A stretch of DNA of 64,000 bases from Maritalea porphyrae (GTDB lineage Bacteria > Pseudomonadota > Alphaproteobacteria > Rhizobiales > Devosiaceae): positions 1,514,306-1,578,305 of the forward strand of contig NZ_BSNI01000002.1 in the NCBI RefSeq assembly GCF_030159895.1. Direction: 5' to 3'. Shown here piece by piece: positions 60,922-64,000 of the stretch (the first letter of the stretch is position 1; every line of letters starts with the position of its first letter). The notes under the pieces were generated by a model. That model was not told where the DNA came from. It made no database searches and was given only the letters and a program-made list of their open reading frames with translations. Made by a program: the position numbers and the translations under genes.

Positions 60922-62766
60922 ATGTTTGACACTATTTTTGCTTGGTTTGAGAAGCACTATTCGCCGACTCATATCGAAAAAGATCCCCATCCGCCGATGG
61001 GGTTGATGAATTTCTATTGGTACTTTCTGGGCCAGTTCCGCACGCCGATCATTTTTAAAGTGATCATCGTGGCAATTGGCGCCTCGATTGATGCCATGAT
61101 TCCAATTTTCTTAGGGACTATTGTCGATCTGGTGTCTGGCACCGAGCCGGGAACCTTGTTCAAAGATCAAGGCACTTTGCTGTTGGCAATGGCCATCACG
61201 CTGGCGTTGCGTCCATCGATCTTTATTTTGGACATTTTGATCCAGTATCACACCATTGTGCCTTCGTTGGTTGGCCGTATCCGCTGGCAATCTCATTGGC
61301 ATGTGGTGCGCCAAAGCTGGACGTTTTTCCAGAAGGATTTTGCGGGTCGTATTGCCTCAAAAATCTTTGAAACCGGTCCATCGCTTGAAAATAGCGCCAT
61401 GGAAGTGATTGATGCGGTTTGGTACATGATCGTGTTCTTCATCGTCGCATCGGGCGTATTGGCGAACCAAGACATTGTGTTTTTGTTCCCACTTCTCGGG
61501 TGGGCAGCGGCGTATTTGCTTTTGATGTATTTCTCGCTGCCTGCGATTGCCAAACAATCAAAGATCAACTCCAACGCTAGGTCGGTCGTCACCGGGCGGA
61601 TGGTGGATTGTTATTCAAATATCCAGACGCTCAAAACCTTTGCCACCGGCAATCTAGAAGACAAATATGTCTCTGAATCTGTTGACGAGAACATCAAGCA
61701 GTTCCGACTTTTGATGCGCGTGTTCTCACGCATGTGGATGAGCTTGTTTGTCATCAACACTGCATTGCTGATCACAACAGGTTATTTGGCCCTGTCTTGG
61801 TGGAACAAGGGCCTGATCACAACAGGACAGTTCGCCATGATCGTTCCGTTTGTTTGGCAGTTGCTCAACATTTCTGGTTGGATTTTGGAAGTTGCGTCCG
61901 GCATTTTCCGCGATATGGGCACAGTGCGCGACGGTATGGAAACCATCTCAAAGCCGCTTACCATGGTCGACGAACCAAACGCGCCTGATTTGGCAATTCA
62001 ACAAGCGGCGATTGGCTTTGAGGATGTGAAGTTCAACTATGATGGCGGTGAAGACAAACGGGTCATCGATGAATTGAACCTCAGCATTCAACCGGGCGAA
62101 AAGGTCGGCCTGATTGGTCGTTCAGGTGCGGGTAAGTCGACCATTGTCAATTTGCTGCTTCGTCTGTTTGATGCACAAAAGGGTGTCATCAGCATTGATG
62201 GGCAAGACATTTCACGGGTCGGGCAAGACAGTCTACGCCAAGCCATTGGGTTTGTTTCGCAGGACACTTCGCTGCTGCACAGATCGGTTGGCGACAACAT
62301 CAAGTACGGCAAGCCCGATGCAACAGATGAGCAAATGGTTGAGGCAGCAAAGCGCGCCAAAATCCATGATGTGATTGTTGGCTTGCAGGATGAAGATGGC
62401 AACAAAGGCTATGACGCAAAAGTTGGCGAACGTGGCGTGAAACTCTCTGGCGGTCAGCGCCAGCGAATTGCCATAGCCCGTGTGCTCCTCAAAGATGCGC
62501 CAATTTTGGTGCTCGATGAGGCAACTTCGGCACTTGATAGTGAGGTTGAAGCAGCCATCCAAGAGCAATTGCAAGAGCTAATGGCCGACAAAACCGTCAT
62601 CGCCATTGCACACCGCTTGTCTACCATCGCCGCCATGGACCGGTTGCTGGTCATGGATGAAGGCAAAGTAGTGGAAGAAGGCACGCACAATGAACTGCTC
62701 GAGCAAGATGGGCACTATGCCCAGTTGTGGAAGCGTCAGTCTGGCGGGTTTGCAGCTGCAGAATAG
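60922..62766 (+). CDS. ABC exporter half-transporter
   Basis: Fused permease/ATPase of 614 residues. Residues about 35-330 hold six membrane helices (MsbA-like ABC_membrane domain); the ATPase has Walker A GRSGAGKST near 397-405, signature LSGGQRQRIAIARV near 507-520 and Walker B ILVLDEATSALD near 527-538, all intact, with the H-loop in IAIAHRLSTI. Probably exports a lipid, peptide or drug; the substrate is not evident. It precedes a second related half-transporter, so a heterodimer is likely. Confidence 0.92.
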   Translation: MFDTIFAWFEKHYSPTHIEKDPHPPMGLMNFYWYFLGQFRTPIIFKVIIVAIGASIDAMIPIFLGTIVDLVSGTEPGTLFKDQGTLLLAMAITLALRPSIFILDILIQYHTIVPSLVGRIRWQSHWHVVRQSWTFFQKDFAGRIASKIFETGPSLENSAMEVIDAVWYMIVFFIVASGVLANQDIVFLFPLLGWAAAYLLLMYFSLPAIAKQSKINSNARSVVTGRMVDCYSNIQTLKTFATGNLEDKYVSESVDENIKQFRLLMRVFSRMWMSLFVINTALLITTGYLALSWWNKGLITTGQFAMIVPFVWQLLNISGWILEVASGIFRDMGTVRDGMETISKPLTMVDEPNAPDLAIQQAAIGFEDVKFNYDGGEDKRVIDELNLSIQPGEKVGLIGRSGAGKSTIVNLLLRLFDAQKGVISIDGQDISRVGQDSLRQAIGFVSQDTSLLHRSVGDNIKYGKPDATDEQMVEAAKRAKIHDVIVGLQDEDGNKGYDAKVGERGVKLSGGQRQRIAIARVLLKDAPILVLDEATSALDSEVEAAIQEQLQELMADKTVIAIAHRLSTIAAMDRLLVMDEGKVVEEGTHNELLEQDGHYAQLWKRQSGGFAAAE

Positions 62767-62770
62767 AGGT

Positions 62771-62793
62771 TGGAGCGACTTAATGGGTTGCTC
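62771..62793 (+). terminator. Weak hairpin between the ABC transporter genes
   Basis: GGAGCGAC and GTTGCTCC can pair (one G-T) around a seven-base loop, with no real U tract. A weak terminator or an mRNA processing/stabilising stem between the two half-transporter genes is possible. Confidence 0.35.
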
Positions 62794-62846
62794 CTTCCGC
62801 CTTATGAATATAAAAAAAGAAAAAACTTCTTAAATAGGTCGTCACA

Positions 62847-64000
62847 ATGCGCAAAATTTTTGATTGGTTCGAAAGCCAAATTGAACCCTATCCCTCCGAG
62901 GACCCAACGCGGCCGCCAAACACGCTTTATGCGTTTTGTCGCCATTACACAAAAGGTATGGAGTTTTGGCTGATCATGCTGGCGCTCACCTCTGCCTTGA
63001 TCGCGCTGACAGAAGTCTTGTTGTTCAGCTTTATGGGCAGCATTATCGATTGGTTATCTCAATCCGATCCCAAGACTTTTCTAGCCAATGAATGGCCCAG
63101 CCTATTGTTTATGGGCCTAGTTGTTGTGGTCGCGCGCCCTCTAATGAGTGCATTTGGATCTTTGGTTTTGCATCAGACATTCTTGGGCAACTTCCCCATG
63201 CGTATTCGCTGGAATGTGCACAACTATTTGATCCGCCAGTCGATGTCATATTTCCAAGATGAGTTTGCTGGGCGGATCGCCACAAAATTGATGCAGACTT
63301 CACTTGCTGTGCGTGAAACAGTGATGAAAGTCCTCGATATTCTGGTCTATGTCGTCACCTATTTCTTGGGCATTCTGTTCGTCACATTGGCTGCCGATTG
63401 GCGGATGATGGTGCCGTTTCTTGTGTGGGTGGCTGCATACACAGCAGCAATGCGATATTTTGTGCCGCGTATGCGCAAAATCTCAGCTGAACAGGCGGAC
63501 GCGCGTTCTTTGATGACCGGGCGAGTAGTGGATAGCTACACAAACATTGCAACGGTGAAGCTATTTTCCCATTCAAACCGAGAACAATCCTATGCCAAAG
63601 AAAGCATGGATATGTTCTTGGACACGGTTCACCGCCAAATGCGTCTCAGCTCTGGTCTTGAGATCTGCATCACGCTGATGAACTCATTTTTGTTCTTCTC
63701 AGTCGCAGCGATCGGCATCGGCTTGTGGATGAATGGTGCAGTCATGCCTGGTGCTGTGGCAATCGCGCTTGGCATTATCTTGAGGATATGGGGTATGTCC
63801 CACTGGATTATGTGGGAAATGGCGGCCCTGTTTGAGAATATCGGTACGGTTCAAGACGGGATCAACTCGATTTCGTTGCCGCGTCTTGTGTCTGACAAAC
63901 CAAATGCAAAGCCATTGCCACCGGTTTCCGGGGACATCAACTTCAACGATGTGACCTTCAATTATGGCGGCGAAAAGGGCGTCATCGAAAAGCTAAACCT
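62847..64000 (+). CDS. ABC exporter half-transporter, 5' part
   Basis: First 384 codons of a second fused ABC exporter, cut by the window end. The membrane domain is seen: MRKIFDWFESQIEPYPSEDP at the start, then six helices (for example SALIALTEVLLFSFMGSIID and ATVKLFSHSNREQSYAKESM in the linker). The ATPase begins at about residue 360 with INFNDVTFNYGGEKGVIEKL. It resembles the gene just upstream in length and plan, 80 bases apart, so the two probably form a heterodimeric exporter. ATG 62847. Confidence 0.9.
   Translation, partial: MRKIFDWFESQIEPYPSEDPTRPPNTLYAFCRHYTKGMEFWLIMLALTSALIALTEVLLFSFMGSIIDWLSQSDPKTFLANEWPSLLFMGLVVVVARPLMSAFGSLVLHQTFLGNFPMRIRWNVHNYLIRQSMSYFQDEFAGRIATKLMQTSLAVRETVMKVLDILVYVVTYFLGILFVTLAADWRMMVPFLVWVAAYTAAMRYFVPRMRKISAEQADARSLMTGRVVDSYTNIATVKLFSHSNREQSYAKESMDMFLDTVHRQMRLSSGLEICITLMNSFLFFSVAAIGIGLWMNGAVMPGAVAIALGIILRIWGMSHWIMWEMAALFENIGTVQDGINSISLPRLVSDKPNAKPLPPVSGDINFNDVTFNYGGEKGVIEKLN

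Noticed and set aside
1-64000. CRISPR arrays, tRNA or rRNA genes, insertion sequences
   Set aside because: No repeat-spacer pattern, cloverleaf-compatible stretch, transposase or terminal inverted repeats were seen by reading; a covariance-model search was not possible.

Overview
The window looks like chromosomal DNA of an alphaproteobacterium of the order Hyphomicrobiales (Rhizobiales), with roughly balanced base composition. The grounds are a Ros/MucR zinc-finger regulator, DUF5330, DUF1491, DUF2336 and DUF6456 proteins, a FeuP/FeuQ-type two-component system preceded by a FeuN-like secreted protein, a cycHJKL-type (ccmIEFH) operon followed by a DegP-type protease, a two-component pair and glnE, and a complete gene transfer agent (GTA) structural cluster. 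A Devosiaceae/Maritalea-like bacterium is my guess from gene content only. No tRNA, rRNA, CRISPR array or insertion sequence was seen, and no stretch over 300 bases lacks a gene (the longest gap, 11015-11251, is a divergent promoter region).

Layout. 1-2.1 kb: 5' part of an oligopeptidase B gene and a divergent acetyltransferase. 2.3-8.2 kb: a seven-gene Mrp/Mnh cation/proton antiporter operon. 8.4-11.0 kb: MucR regulator, a stand-alone DnaA domain IV protein with a DUF6456 partner, SufE, and a DUF5330 gene whose 3' UTR folds into tandem pyrimidine-loop hairpins. 11.2-20.5 kb: a histidine kinase, envelope and peptidoglycan proteins, a class A penicillin-binding protein and a YcgN-type cysteine-cluster protein. 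20.5-36.4 kb: the GTA cluster, from a promoter with a terminator-bearing leader through terminase, portal, protease, capsid, head-tail, tail and baseplate genes to an endolysin with a C-terminal holin-like segment. 36.4-40.7 kb: FeuN/FeuP/FeuQ-like system, a lipoprotein and an unknown helical protein. 40.7-43.6 kb: a minus-strand pair of reduced sarcosine-oxidase-like flavoproteins. 43.8-47.9 kb: cytochrome c maturation. 47.8-58 kb: hydrolase-OsmC fusion, TauE-type exporter, DegP, two-component pair, GlnE and a PAS histidine kinase. 58-64 kb: aminopeptidase N and two ABC exporter half-transporters, the second cut by the window end.

Most of the window is core chromosome. The part most likely to hold unrecorded biology is the GTA cluster. 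It begins with a consensus-like promoter, a 23-codon leader frame with an intrinsic terminator inside it, and a terminase small subunit frame in the same register after one TGA. It also has small unnamed genes, a strong hairpin straight after the capsid gene, and a lysis gene that seems to combine endolysin and holin-like functions. Separate candidates are a 3' UTR-derived RNA with two CCCC-loop hairpins at 10.6-10.7 kb, a hairpin covering the start codon of the TauE-type gene, and the reduced SoxA/SoxB-like pair.
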